From: Verrucomicrobiota bacterium
GTDB taxonomy: Bacteria; Verrucomicrobiota; Verrucomicrobiia; Chthoniobacterales; SZAS-18
Direction of reading: 5' to 3'
Length of the DNA: 64,000 nucleotides
Assembly: GCA_018240025.1 (NCBI GenBank)
Contig: JAFEGM010000007.1
Span: 101,047 to 165,046 of the forward strand
Shown here: piece by piece, positions 29,077 through 37,871 of the stretch
How positions within the stretch are numbered: the first letter of the stretch is position 1
Layout of the letters: every line of letters begins with the position of its first letter
Made by a program: the position numbers and the translations under genes
The notes under the pieces: generated by a model
Seen by the model: only the letters and a program-made list of their open reading frames with translations
What the model was told of the DNA's origin: nothing
Databases searched by the model: none

Positions 29077-32000
29077 ATGGTGGCTCTCAACGATTTCGAT
29101 CTCGATCCGCTGCCCGGAGTCGGTGCGCCCGGCCCCGCCGCCAGCCTCCCGACGTCGCTCGAGTACCGGAATGGCGCTGCGCCAGCCGGCGCTCACCACC
29201 TCTCCGAGCACCTCGACGCTGGCGGGCCGGAGACCGTCGCGGAGTTGCAGCATCTCCTGCGGGAACGGCAGGAGGTCATCGTGCGCTTGCAGGCCGAGGC
29301 GGCGGCCCTCCGTCGCGAGCGAGCCGAACTGCAGCTGTCGAACGACCTAATCCACCAGCGAGAGGAGCAGGCGAGCCTGCTCGCCCAAGTGGCGACGAAC
29401 ACGGACCACGCAGTCGTCGTGACCAATGCGGCGGGGGGCATCGAATGGGTCAACGCGGCCTTCACCCGGACCACCGGCTTCACGCTCGCCGAAGCCCGCG
29501 GCCAGCGGCCGGGGCCACTCCTCCAAGGGGCCGCGACCAATCCGCAGACAGCGCATTTCATGCGGGAGCAAGTGGCCCGGGGCGTCGCTTTCGAAACCGA
29601 GGTCCTGAATTACCGCAAGGACGGCAGCCAGTACTGGATGCACGTCGAGGTCCAGCCGATCCACGACGAGGCCGGCCGACTCTCGAACTTCATCGCCGTC
29701 GAGCGCGATGTCTCGCGCCAGCGGCAGGAGGCGGAGCGACAGCGCCTGCAGGCCGCCGTTTACCGGGCCACGGCGCAGTCTGACTCGGCCGCGGAAGGTC
29801 TGCGGCGCATTCTGCGGCTACTGGGCGAGAGCCTGGGCTGGACCTTCGCCGCCTACTGGGCCCCGGCGGTCGGCCAGCCGGCGCTCGTGGCGGAGGAGGT
29901 CTGGCTGGCCCAGCCCGTCGCCCGGCAGGAAATCGAGCGGGCCACCCAGGGCCACAGTTGCCAGTTCGAGGAGGGCGCGGTCGGACGAGCCTGGCGCACG
30001 CGCGAACCCGTCTGGGTGGAGGTGGTGGCCACCGAGACGAGCGACCGCCGCGCGGCCGCCGCCATGGGCGCGGGCCTGCACAGCGTCTTCGCCCTGCCGC
30101 TGGGCCCGCTGGGCGGCGAAGTGCTCGGCGTGTTGGAATTTCGCGCCAACCACATCCCGCCGCCGGAAGCCGACCTGCTGCGGCTCCTGACGAATCTGGG
30201 CCGGCAGATCGGCCAGTTCATCGGCCGGCAGAGAGCGCGCGAGCTATTGGTGGAGCACGAGCAGCGCCTCTCCCTCGTGCTGGAAGCCGCCGGCTTGGAC
30301 TACTGGGACCTCGATCTCCGCACGCAGCACGTGCGGTCGAGCCCCGGCTGGCTGCGCTCGCTCGGGTACCGTCTGGACGGCCCCGGCCGGCTGCCGACGA
30401 TGGACGAATTGCGGCATCCGGAGGATGGGCCGCGCGCGGAAGCCGCCCTCCGCTCGCACCTGGAGGGCCGCACCCCGGAGTATCAGGTCACTCAGCGGCT
30501 GCGGGCGCTCGACGGCACGTGGCATTGGTTCCAGTTGCGCGGACGCGTGGTGGGGCGCGATGCGAGCGGTCGTCCGACCCGAGTGGCCGGCGCTTCGCTC
30601 GAGACCGCGGAGAGCGGGCCGCTGGAGATCGCCCCGCCGGAAGCCCGCAAAGCTGCCCGGGCGGCGCAGAGGGCGGTCCAGGCCGAGTTTAGCCAGCAGG
30701 TGCAGCATCGGCTGGACGATCTGCTCGAGGCGACCGCCGCCCTCCGCCGGAGTCCGCACGACGAGGCGCAGCGCGTCGGCCTCGAAGCCGTGGGCACCCA
30801 GGCCGGCGCGCTGGTGGAGATGCTGCAAGACGCCCTGCTCTACGGGCAGCTGCAATCGTCCCAGCTGCCGCTTCAGGTGGCCGACGGCTCGTTGCGCCGT
30901 GTCCTCGACGATGTGCTCACCATGATGGCGCCGCGAGCGCGGCAGAAACGCCTCGAGCTCGCCGGGTTGCTGGAGGCCGACGTGCCGGAGCATCTCCCGA
31001 TGGACGAAGGCCGACTGCACCAAGTTCTCACCTGCCTCATCCAGCACGCGATCGACAGCACCGCCGCCGGAGAAATCCTGGTCCGCGGCCAGTGCGTGGA
31101 GCGCTCGGGCCGACGCGCGCTGCGCTGGACGGTGCGGGACACAGGCCACGATCGCCCGGCCGACGCGCCGCCAGGATTCTTCCGACCGTTCGCGGCGACG
31201 GGCGGCACGGGCCTTGGCTTGGCCATCGCGCGCGGACTCGTAGAGCTGATGCAGGGGACGATCGGCCTCGAGGGCGTACCCGGCGGAGGCGCCACCGCGT
31301 GGTTCGAGCTGCCGCTGCCTGCGGACCTGCAGGCGAGCCAGGTCGCTTTCGACCTCGGGCTGGCGGGCGCGCGGGTGCTGGTGGCCGACGCCCACCCGGT
31401 CGTCGGCGAGGCCTGTCGGGGCATGCTCGAGCCTTTTGGGATCCAGTGCACGTGGGTCAAGGACGCCGCCGAACTCTGCGAGGAGCTGGCCCTGAGCGCG
31501 ACCTCCGATCGGCCGTACCTCGCCGTCCTGCTCGATAGCGAACTGCCAGGTCAGCCCGCCGCGGAATGCGCTGCCCAGGCCCGCAAACATTTCGCGGCCG
31601 AAGCGAGACCCCACTTCCTCCTCCTGAGCCCGTGCGGTAGCCCCCCTCCTGTCGCCCCGGGCGAAGACTTCGACACCGTGCTGGCGAAACCGCTCCAGCA
31701 GGGTCTGCTGGTCGATGCGCTCCTGCCGGCGACCGCCAGCGGCGCTGTGCGAGCGCAGTCGTCGACCGCCCCGCACGTGCTCGTCGTCGAGGACCACCCG
31801 ATCAATCGCTCGGTGGCTGCGCGCCTGCTGCGTGGGCTCGGCTGCGAACCCGAGTTCGTGGATCCCGGGGACGCGGCGCTGCAGGCCCTCGACACAACGG
31901 CCTACGACCTCGTGCTACTGCATTGCCAGCGCCCAAGCTGCGACGTCTGTCTGACCGCCCGCGAGATCCGACGTCGCGAACGTCTGGGGCTCTACCACTC

Positions 32001-32562
32001 GCGGCCGCGGCTTCGCATGGTCGCTTTGACCGCACCCGATTTCGAGGGCGAAGCCGAGCGCTGCCCGGAGCCTGTCATGGACGACTACCTGATCCTCCCA
32101 GCGAAGAAGGAGGGCCTTGGACGGATCCTTGAAACAGCGTTCTCGCCAGGAGCGACCCTCGCGGCCGAAGCGGAAGCTGCGGCCGGTCAGGAAATGCCGC
32201 GGGCCGTCGTGCAGCTGGTGCACGAGCTGAGTGCGAAGGCCGTTTCCGCGCTGCTGCGCACCTTCCTCCGCGAATCGCCCGGCAAGCTGGCCGATCTCTC
32301 GGCCCAGGCGGGCGAAACAGAACGGACGAGCTTCATCCGCACGGCCCGTTATCTGGCGGAAAGCAGTCGTGTCTTCGGCCTGGCAGCTCTCGGCCAGGCC
32401 GCCCTGGAGATCGGCGCCCTGGCCGGCGGTGGCGCGCCCAGTGCGGTCCTGCGGCTCGGGGCCCAGCGCTTGCGCGAAGCGTTCAGTCTGGCCCGGCCGG
32501 AGCTGGAGAAATTGCAATGTCAGGCCGATCTGCTGGCCTCGTCCGATCCGGTTCCGGCCTGA
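29077..32562 (+). CDS. PAS-GAF-PAS hybrid kinase with degenerate phosphorelay residues
   Basis: The protein has 1161 residues from ATG 29077. Order: coiled coil (about 60-95), PAS/PAC (about 100-225), GAF (about 230-385), PAS (about 390-515), HisKA (about 530-600), ATPase (about 640-750), two receivers (about 765-890 and 905-1025) and an HPt-like helical domain (about 1045-1145). Several signature residues are changed. H-box His544 remains, but the following Glu and Pro are lost. The N-box Asn is His657, the G1 'DTGIGI' reads DTGHDR, the second receiver's Asp is His949, and the HPt His is Arg1091. Receiver one keeps Asp820. It may be a regulatory pseudokinase. It follows the split hybrid kinase by 63 bp on the same strand. 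Confidence 0.85.
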   Translation: MVALNDFDLDPLPGVGAPGPAASLPTSLEYRNGAAPAGAHHLSEHLDAGGPETVAELQHLLRERQEVIVRLQAEAAALRRERAELQLSNDLIHQREEQASLLAQVATNTDHAVVVTNAAGGIEWVNAAFTRTTGFTLAEARGQRPGPLLQGAATNPQTAHFMREQVARGVAFETEVLNYRKDGSQYWMHVEVQPIHDEAGRLSNFIAVERDVSRQRQEAERQRLQAAVYRATAQSDSAAEGLRRILRLLGESLGWTFAAYWAPAVGQPALVAEEVWLAQPVARQEIERATQGHSCQFEEGAVGRAWRTREPVWVEVVATETSDRRAAAAMGAGLHSVFALPLGPLGGEVLGVLEFRANHIPPPEADLLRLLTNLGRQIGQFIGRQRARELLVEHEQRLSLVLEAAGLDYWDLDLRTQHVRSSPGWLRSLGYRLDGPGRLPTMDELRHPEDGPRAEAALRSHLEGRTPEYQVTQRLRALDGTWHWFQLRGRVVGRDASGRPTRVAGASLETAESGPLEIAPPEARKAARAAQRAVQAEFSQQVQHRLDDLLEATAALRRSPHDEAQRVGLEAVGTQAGALVEMLQDALLYGQLQSSQLPLQVADGSLRRVLDDVLTMMAPRARQKRLELAGLLEADVPEHLPMDEGRLHQVLTCLIQHAIDSTAAGEILVRGQCVERSGRRALRWTVRDTGHDRPADAPPGFFRPFAATGGTGLGLAIARGLVELMQGTIGLEGVPGGGATAWFELPLPADLQASQVAFDLGLAGARVLVADAHPVVGEACRGMLEPFGIQCTWVKDAAELCEELALSATSDRPYLAVLLDSELPGQPAAECAAQARKHFAAEARPHFLLLSPCGSPPPVAPGEDFDTVLAKPLQQGLLVDALLPATASGAVRAQSSTAPHVLVVEDHPINRSVAARLLRGLGCEPEFVDPGDAALQALDTTAYDLVLLHCQRPSCDVCLTAREIRRRERLGLYHSRPRLRMVALTAPDFEGEAERCPEPVMDDYLILPAKKEGLGRILETAFSPGATLAAEAEAAAGQEMPRAVVQLVHELSAKAVSALLRTFLRESPGKLADLSAQAGETERTSFIRTARYLAESSRVFGLAALGQAALEIGALAGGGAPSAVLRLGAQRLREAFSLARPELEKLQCQADLLASSDPVPA

Positions 32563-32564
32563 AG

Positions 32565-32590
32565 ATCAGGCGGCCAGCGCGCGGCCTGAT
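32565..32590. terminator. Hairpin between convergent genes
   Basis: ATCAGGC (32565-32571) pairs with GCCTGAT (32584-32590), with further GC pairs inside. It fills most of the 36-bp gap between the hybrid kinase and the phosphoesterase-methyltransferase gene and could terminate both. There is no T tract on either side. Confidence 0.5.
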
Positions 32591-32598
32591 GGTCGGCG

Positions 32599-34608
32599 TC
32601 AATGCCCGCAGCAGCCCCCGGCCGCCGGCGTATCCGCCTGCGTCAGGCTGAAATCGGCTCCCTTGGATTCGCGCGGATGCCGACGCTCGGGACGTCCGCA
32701 GTCGAACGGCTCGGGCTCCGCCACCGGTGTGTGCGGTTCGACGAAATCGAACATCCCGACGTACGGCTCGCGCTGCAGCGCCTCGAAGGTCCGGCTGCTG
32801 AGTGCGATGCGCACGCCCCGCGGATAGACATTGCCGCGCTCGTCCTCGACCTGGGCAAAGGGCCCGCGGTAGATCACGGCTTGATTCTTCTCCAGCGTCT
32901 CGCCCGCCCACTTGTAGGCGGCCACCGTCACCGAGCGGAACTCGATTCCCTCGACCACGCGCCACGGCTCGGCCGCGCGCTCCAGGATCTGCACGCCATG
33001 GAAGCCGGCCTCGGTGAAGGCCTCGAGAAAGCCCTCCTCAGTGAAGGCACCGCTGATGCAGCCGCTCCACAGTTCGGGATCGCGCTGCAGGCGTTCCGGC
33101 ACTTCCTCGTCGCTGACGATATCGGAAATGACCGCGCGCCCACCTTTGCGGAGGACGCGGAAGATCTCGGAGAACAGCTGCGCCTTGCTGCGCGGATCGA
33201 CCAGATTCAGCACGCAATTCGAGACGACCACATCGACCGAGTGGTCCGGGACGAGCGGATGCTTGACCCGGAGTTCCTCCGCCAACTCGCCGGCGCGCAG
33301 CCACGCATTTGCCCCGCTCAGCGGACTGCCCTGCAGCTCGGCGTCGAGCCGGTCGAGGTCGAGCGCGAGGTCCTGAATGCGGCCCTTGCGGAACTCGACG
33401 TTGGCGTAGCCCAGGCGCTCGGCCACGATGGGCGCGTTGCGGCGCGCGACCTCCAGCATGTCGTCGGTCATGTCCACACCGATGACCCGGCCGCGAGGAC
33501 CCACGACCTGCGCGGCGATGAAGCAGATCTTGCCCGTACCGCTGCCGAGATCGAGCACGGTCTCGCCGGGCCGCACGTGGCGGCTGGGATCGCCGCAGCC
33601 GTAATCGCGCTCGATCACCTCCGCGGGAATGATCTCCAAATAGCGCCGGTCGTAGTTCACCGGGCAGCAGAGATCCGCCTGTCGATCGCGGGCTCCGGCG
33701 GCGTAGCGCTCGCGCACCGCCGACTCCGCTCCGCGCGGGTGCCGGGCGGCGATGATGGCCTCCTGACGGGCCTTGAGGTCGTCCGGCAGCGAGGCCACGC
33801 CCACCGTCCAGACGCCCGTGCGCAGCGGCTCAGTGAAGATCTCGCCCACGCCCTCGCTGGCGAGTTGTGCGGCCCAGGCGGCCGCGTCGTACTCGACCCG
33901 TCGGATTTCCGCTTCGAAGCCAGCCGGGGTGACGTGCAGCAGGAGATAGTGCACGGCGGTGTCGCCGTCGTGATCGGGCTTGCCGACCGCGCCCACATTC
34001 AGGGCCAGCCTTCCGTCGGACAGGCGATGCACGAACGGAAAGCCCGAATGCGTGGCCACCAGCGCGCGGGCCCCGGCGAGGTCGAGCCAGGCGGCCAGCG
34101 GCTTCGCGCCGAGTTCGGTCTCGTAGAGAAATTCGTTCGTCTGTCCCGGACTGCCGTGGCAGACGAGCAGCGCGCCCGCATCCGTCTGGACCAGCGCCAA
34201 CTCGGGCAACGTGCCGAGCCAGGCTTGGTTGGCGGCGCCGAGCGACTGCAGCGAATAACGGTGACCGATGCTGCCGCACGCGCTGTCTTCCGCGTCGGTG
34301 TAATTGCACGCGCAGGTCTCCGCACCGGCCGAGGACTGCTGCTCGTGGTTGCCTGCCACCAGGACGGTGAAGTGCTCGCGCACGAGGTCGACAATGCGGT
34401 CGCTGTGGCCGCAGCAACCGGTGATGTCGCCGTTGCAGATGTAGAGTTCGGCGCCGGCCTCGCGGGCGTCGCGCAGACAGGCCTCCAGGGCGGGGACGTT
34501 GCCGTAGATGCCCCCCATGATCGCCAACCGGCGTCGGCCGGTGGCATCATGACGGCGGAGATCGGCGAGAAGCGTGGCGGGTGCGGTCGGAGTGGCGCAG
34601 CAGGACAT
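32599..34608 (-). CDS. Fusion: metallophosphoesterase-like domain plus ArsM-like methyltransferase, Cys-rich
   Basis: ATG 34608 (MSCCATPTAPATLLADLRR) is preferred over the upstream in-frame ATG because the domain starts soon after; it gives 669 residues. The N-terminal domain (about 28-250) resembles the YfcE/DNA-repair phosphoesterase fold: NGD near 59-61, GNHE at 86-89, 'VCHGSP', 'VATHSGF'. Motif I, normally SDxHGN, reads GGIYGN, so two metal ligands are missing. The C-terminal half (about 310-600) is a SAM methyltransferase with 'GETVLDLGSGTGKICF', 'VIGVDMTDDML' and 'ELWSGCISGAF'; its 'YGCG' and 'GCISG' cysteines match ArsM. Cys pairs recur (SCC, GCCG, LCCP, final GGCCGH). Metalloid methylation is inferred. 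Confidence 0.85.
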   Translation of the reverse strand: MSCCATPTAPATLLADLRRHDATGRRRLAIMGGIYGNVPALEACLRDAREAGAELYICNGDITGCCGHSDRIVDLVREHFTVLVAGNHEQQSSAGAETCACNYTDAEDSACGSIGHRYSLQSLGAANQAWLGTLPELALVQTDAGALLVCHGSPGQTNEFLYETELGAKPLAAWLDLAGARALVATHSGFPFVHRLSDGRLALNVGAVGKPDHDGDTAVHYLLLHVTPAGFEAEIRRVEYDAAAWAAQLASEGVGEIFTEPLRTGVWTVGVASLPDDLKARQEAIIAARHPRGAESAVRERYAAGARDRQADLCCPVNYDRRYLEIIPAEVIERDYGCGDPSRHVRPGETVLDLGSGTGKICFIAAQVVGPRGRVIGVDMTDDMLEVARRNAPIVAERLGYANVEFRKGRIQDLALDLDRLDAELQGSPLSGANAWLRAGELAEELRVKHPLVPDHSVDVVVSNCVLNLVDPRSKAQLFSEIFRVLRKGGRAVISDIVSDEEVPERLQRDPELWSGCISGAFTEEGFLEAFTEAGFHGVQILERAAEPWRVVEGIEFRSVTVAAYKWAGETLEKNQAVIYRGPFAQVEDERGNVYPRGVRIALSSRTFEALQREPYVGMFDFVEPHTPVAEPEPFDCGRPERRHPRESKGADFSLTQADTPAAGGCCGH

Positions 34609-34667
34609 GGCGGGCGCGCAGCGTCGCGCCGGGTCGACGGCGAAGCAACCTGCACGCGTGCCCAGCC

Positions 34668-35786
34668 CTATTCGAGGCGGCCGGCAGCCAGCGCGCGCTG
34701 ATCCATCTCGCGTCGCGCTCGCAGCATCAATCCGACCAGCAGCAGACAAGCGCAAAGGTTCGAACCGCCCGCGCTGATGAACGGTAGCGGCATGCCCTTG
34801 TTCGGCATCATGGCCGTCGTGACGGCGATGTTAATCGCAGCCTGGATCATCAGCATGCCTCCCGCACCGACGCAGATGAGCTTGCCGAAGGGGTCGGTCA
34901 GGGCCCGCGCCTGCAGGAAGGCGAAGGCGCCGAGCAGGAAGAATCCCGCCGTGACCGCGAGCGTGCCGCGCAGTCCGAGTTCCTCGCCGACGATGGGGAA
35001 GATGAAATCGGTATGGGCGTAGGGCAGGTAATGCAGCTTCTGCCGGCTGGCGCCGAGTCCGACCCCCGCGAGGCCGCCGCTGCCCATGGCGATCAGGCCT
35101 TGATATTGCTGATAGAACGAACCTTCGCTGTGCTTCTCGGCATCGAGGAACGAGGTCACCCGCAGCATGCGGTTGGGCATGCGGACGGCCACGAAGGCGA
35201 CGGCCGTGATGCCGAGCGCGAGAATGCCGACGAACCAGTACCAGCGCAGACCGTGGACGAAGAGCAGCAGAAAGGCCGTGCCGAGCAGTAACGCGGAAGT
35301 GCCGAGATCGGTCTCGAGCAGAATCAGCCCGACCATGGCCCCCACCACCGCGATGGTGGCGAGCGGCGACTTCCAGCGCCAGCGGTCGCTCAGCGCGAGG
35401 AAGTGGGCGCTGACGACGATGGTCGTGATCTTGGCCAGCTCCGATGGCTGGAAGCTGAAGGGGCCGAGGCGGACCCAGCGCATCGAGCCATTGAGCTTCA
35501 TGCCGATGCCCGGCACGAGGCAGAGCGCGAGCAGCAACAGCGTGACCAGCGTGAGCGGAATCCAGAGCCTGCGCCAGATGCGCAGCGGCGTGAGCACGGC
35601 CGTGCCGGCAAACGTCAGGCCAAGCACCATCCAGGCGGCCTGCTTCTTGAGGAAGAAGAACTGATCCCCATTGGCGTCCTTGGCGTAGGCGCTGGCGCTG
35701 TAGAGCATGATCAGCCCGAGCGTCAGCAGCGCCGCCGCGCAGAAGAGCGAGGCGACAGCGCCGTTGCGTTGGAGTCGGGCGATCAC
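34668..35786 (-). CDS. ftsW: Peptidoglycan glycosyltransferase FtsW
   Basis: The protein has 372 residues. GTG 35786 (VIARLQRNGAVASLF) is taken as start because it immediately precedes the first helix; the frame is open upstream through a shadow of murD. It is a SEDS-family protein with about ten membrane helices. Family signatures are 'LIMLYSASA', 'GSMRWVRLGPFSFQPSELAKI', 'LLETDLGTSALL', 'SFYQQYQGLIAMGSGGLAGVGLG', 'HTDFIFPIVGEELGLRG' and 'MPLPFISAGGSNL'. FtsW polymerises lipid II at the division septum with FtsI. It is the last recognisable gene of the dcw run. The leader is CT-rich and lacks a ribosome site. Confidence 0.94.
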   Translation of the reverse strand: MIARLQRNGAVASLFCAAALLTLGLIMLYSASAYAKDANGDQFFFLKKQAAWMVLGLTFAGTAVLTPLRIWRRLWIPLTLVTLLLLALCLVPGIGMKLNGSMRWVRLGPFSFQPSELAKITTIVVSAHFLALSDRWRWKSPLATIAVVGAMVGLILLETDLGTSALLLGTAFLLLFVHGLRWYWFVGILALGITAVAFVAVRMPNRMLRVTSFLDAEKHSEGSFYQQYQGLIAMGSGGLAGVGLGASRQKLHYLPYAHTDFIFPIVGEELGLRGTLAVTAGFFLLGAFAFLQARALTDPFGKLICVGAGGMLMIQAAINIAVTTAMMPNKGMPLPFISAGGSNLCACLLLVGLMLRARREMDQRALAAGRLE

Positions 35787-35797
35787 GGGAAGCGGAA

Positions 35798-35827
35798 GGG
35801 CTGAAGGAAAAGAGCTGAAGGAAGAAG
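35798..35827 (+). repeat. GA-rich GGCTGAAGGAAGAAG-type repeat, two tandem units
   Basis: GGGCTGAAGGAAAA (35798-35811) and GAGCTGAAGGAAGAAG (35812-35827) are adjacent copies of the motif found in the inverted repeat at 7735-7847. They lie upstream of ftsW, between it and the preceding anchored protein, and form a CT-rich leader on the coding strand. Confidence 0.5.
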
Positions 35828-35839
35828 CGTGCCAGCAGC

Positions 35840-36340
35840 TCAGTTGCGCTGGGCTTTCTCGTCCTTCTTCGGCGAACGGGCGGAAGCGGTGGTCGACGCC
35901 GGGCGCAGCTCGGGCTTGGCGGAGAGCTTGCTGGGCACGGCGGTGCCACGAGTCGAGACGGTGGGGCCGTTGGGCTTGGCGGGCGCGCCGCCCTGCAGAA
36001 TGGCGAGGGCCTGGCTCTCCAGGGGATCGGCCGGCGCGGGGGATTTCAGGGCTGGGATCGGCAGCGCTGCAGCGGCCGGCTTCGGCGCCTCGAGGCCGGG
36101 CGTGGGCGCGGTCTTGCGCGCGGTTTCCTTCTTCTTCGCGCCGTCCTCCTTGGCGCGGGCTTCGGTCTGCAACGGCTGGTTGCCCTCGTGCAGCAGGGAG
36201 AACGCGAGCACGCCGCCGACCGCGACCACGTGCATCAGAATGACCACCACGATCGCTCGCGAGAGCTTCATCGTGTCGTTCCGGGCGGCGACCTCCGCAC
36301 GATGGCGGAACTGCTGGGAATGGCGGGTGGGCGCGGGCAT
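35840..36340 (-). CDS. Membrane-anchored protein in the dcw cluster
   Basis: The protein has 166 residues. ATG 36340 lies 10 bp after the murD stop; an internal ATG (MKLSRAIVVVILMHVV) would remove 23 residues. One membrane helix (about 29-48, 'AIVVVILMHVVAVGGVLAFSLL') is followed by a low-complexity Ala/Pro/Lys-rich stretch to the end, with no recognisable domain. The topology (short inside, long flexible outside) resembles anchored cell-wall or division accessory proteins, some of which carry a C-terminal LysM. None is visible here. Its position between murD and ftsW argues for a role in envelope growth, but this is inference. Confidence 0.75.
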   Translation of the reverse strand: MPAPTRHSQQFRHRAEVAARNDTMKLSRAIVVVILMHVVAVGGVLAFSLLHEGNQPLQTEARAKEDGAKKKETARKTAPTPGLEAPKPAAAALPIPALKSPAPADPLESQALAILQGGAPAKPNGPTVSTRGTAVPSKLSAKPELRPASTTASARSPKKDEKAQRN

Positions 36341-36349
36341 GGCAGAAAA

Positions 36350-37672
36350 TCAGGCAAGGCGTTGCACGAGATCGCGGAACTGATCGCCCCGGTCGGCGTA
36401 GTCGCGAAACATATCGAAAGAAGAAGTGCCAGGCGAAAGCAGGACCGTGTCGCCCGGGCGCGCCTGCTCCGCCGCCAGTTCGATGGCCCGTGCGAAGGAG
36501 CGAGCGGCATGGAGGCAGGGCACGGCCGAGCCCCAGACCTGCTCGATGTGCTCGCTCAGCTCGCCGATCAGGACGACATGATGCACCCTCTGCGCCACCA
36601 GCTCGCGCAGCGGGGTGTAGTCGATGCCCTTGTTCTTCCCGCCTGCGATCAGCACGATGCCGCCCGGCTGGGCGAGGATGGCCTTCTCCATCGAATCGAG
36701 GTTGGTCGCCTTCGAATCGTTGACGTAGCGCACTCCGTTGCGCTCGCGGATGAATTCGCAGCGATGCCGCAGCGGCGCGTAGGCCCGCAGCGCGCCGGCG
36801 GCCCGTTCGAGCGGATTTCCGAGGGCCGCCACGATGGCCAGGCAGGCCAGCATGTTCTCCGCATTGTGCGGCCCCGGCAGCTGCGTCTCGTCCTGCCGCA
36901 GGATGGGCTGGCCATGATGCAGCAGCAGGCCGTCCGCGAGCGTGAAATCGGCCGCACAGCGCGCGCTGAAAGTCGAGCGGCGCGACCGGACACAGACGAA
37001 ATCGTCGGCCGCATTGACCACCGCGAAATCGTCCGGGGTCTGATGGTCGAAGATATGCAGCTTGGCGTCGCGATACTCCTCCTGCGAGGCGTAGCGATCG
37101 AGGTGGTCGGGCGCGAAATTGAGCCAGGCCGCGACGCGCGGGCGGAAGCTGCGGATGTGCTCGACCTGGAACGAACTGATCTCGAGCGTGACCAGATCGA
37201 GCTCTGCGTGATCGAGAATCGCGTCCGAGTACGGCACGCCGATGTTCCCCGCCGCCACCGTGCGCACGCCGCAGGCGGAGAGCGCGGCGGCCGTCAGCTC
37301 GGTGGTGGTGGATTTTCCATTGGTGCCGGTGATGCCCACGACCGGGAGATCGCTGACCGACCAGGCGAGTTCGATCTCGCCGATGATCGGCACCCCGGAG
37401 GCGAGCGCCGCCTGGAACAGCGGAGTGCGCGGATCGAGCCCGGGACTGGTCACCAGAAGGTCGAGCCCGCGCAGCGCATCGAGCGGGTCGGCCGCCGCGC
37501 GGAAGACCTCCTCGCCGTGGGCGCCGTCCGAGGCGTGCGCGCTGGCCGACTCGTCGAAGCCGCGGATCTGCGCGCCGCAGTGAGCGAGCAGGCGCACGGC
37601 CGCGCGGCCCGACTTGCCGAGGCCGAGCACGCCGACGCGTTTTCCGCGGTAGATTTCCGAGCGCAGGGACAT
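36350..37672 (-). CDS. murD: UDP-N-acetylmuramoyl-L-alanine--D-glutamate ligase
   Basis: The protein has 440 residues from ATG 37672 (MSLRSEIYRGKRVGVLGLGKSG). It adds D-glutamate to UDP-MurNAc-L-Ala in the cytoplasm. Visible features: an N-terminal Rossmann domain with 'GVLGLGKSGRAA'; the ATP loop 'VVGITGTNGKSTTTEL' near residue 110; 'EISSFQVEH' near 160; 'NFAPDHLDRY'; 'HNAENMLA' near 270; and 'YVNDSKATNLDSMEKAI' near 315, where the catalytic Lys resides. The start overlaps the stop of the 62-codon ORF in TGATG, so translation is coupled. The following anchored protein starts 10 bp after the stop. Confidence 0.97.
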   Translation of the reverse strand: MSLRSEIYRGKRVGVLGLGKSGRAAVRLLAHCGAQIRGFDESASAHASDGAHGEEVFRAAADPLDALRGLDLLVTSPGLDPRTPLFQAALASGVPIIGEIELAWSVSDLPVVGITGTNGKSTTTELTAAALSACGVRTVAAGNIGVPYSDAILDHAELDLVTLEISSFQVEHIRSFRPRVAAWLNFAPDHLDRYASQEEYRDAKLHIFDHQTPDDFAVVNAADDFVCVRSRRSTFSARCAADFTLADGLLLHHGQPILRQDETQLPGPHNAENMLACLAIVAALGNPLERAAGALRAYAPLRHRCEFIRERNGVRYVNDSKATNLDSMEKAILAQPGGIVLIAGGKNKGIDYTPLRELVAQRVHHVVLIGELSEHIEQVWGSAVPCLHAARSFARAIELAAEQARPGDTVLLSPGTSSFDMFRDYADRGDQFRDLVQRLA

Positions 37673-37860
37673 CAGGTGACGGGCGGGAGAGAAGTCGTGT
37701 CCGGCTTGGCCGCCTTGGCGCGCCCGGCCGCGGGCTGTCGCTTGGGCACCACATGAGCCCAACTCTCGCGGGCCGCGGCGCGGCTGCGCACGAGGCATTC
37801 CACCTTCATCCGGAACGGGCGGGTCGAAGGCACTTCACCGTGGCGAGGGAGCAGCGGCAT
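37672..37860 (-). CDS. Short conserved-position ORF between mraY and murD
   Basis: The ORF encodes 62 residues from ATG 37860, 11 bp after the mraY stop. Its TGA overlaps the murD ATG (TGATG). The product is basic and soluble (MPLLPRHGEVPSTRP..., ending AAKPDTTSLPPVT), with a middle 'RMKVECLVRSRAAARESWAHVVPKRQ'. I recognise no family. Spacing identical to other junctions of the operon and the exact coupling to murD favour a translated gene. It may be a small protein or mainly a device to deliver ribosomes to murD. Confidence 0.5.
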   Translation of the reverse strand: MPLLPRHGEVPSTRPFRMKVECLVRSRAAARESWAHVVPKRQPAAGRAKAAKPDTTSLPPVT

Positions 37861-37871
37861 GGCAGGAGGGG

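Noticed and set aside
29360..29760. LOV photoreceptor domain at the start of the second hybrid kinase
   Set aside because: The flavin-binding Cys motif GRNCRFLQ reads GQRPGPLLQ here, so flavin photochemistry is not expected; it is called an ordinary PAS.
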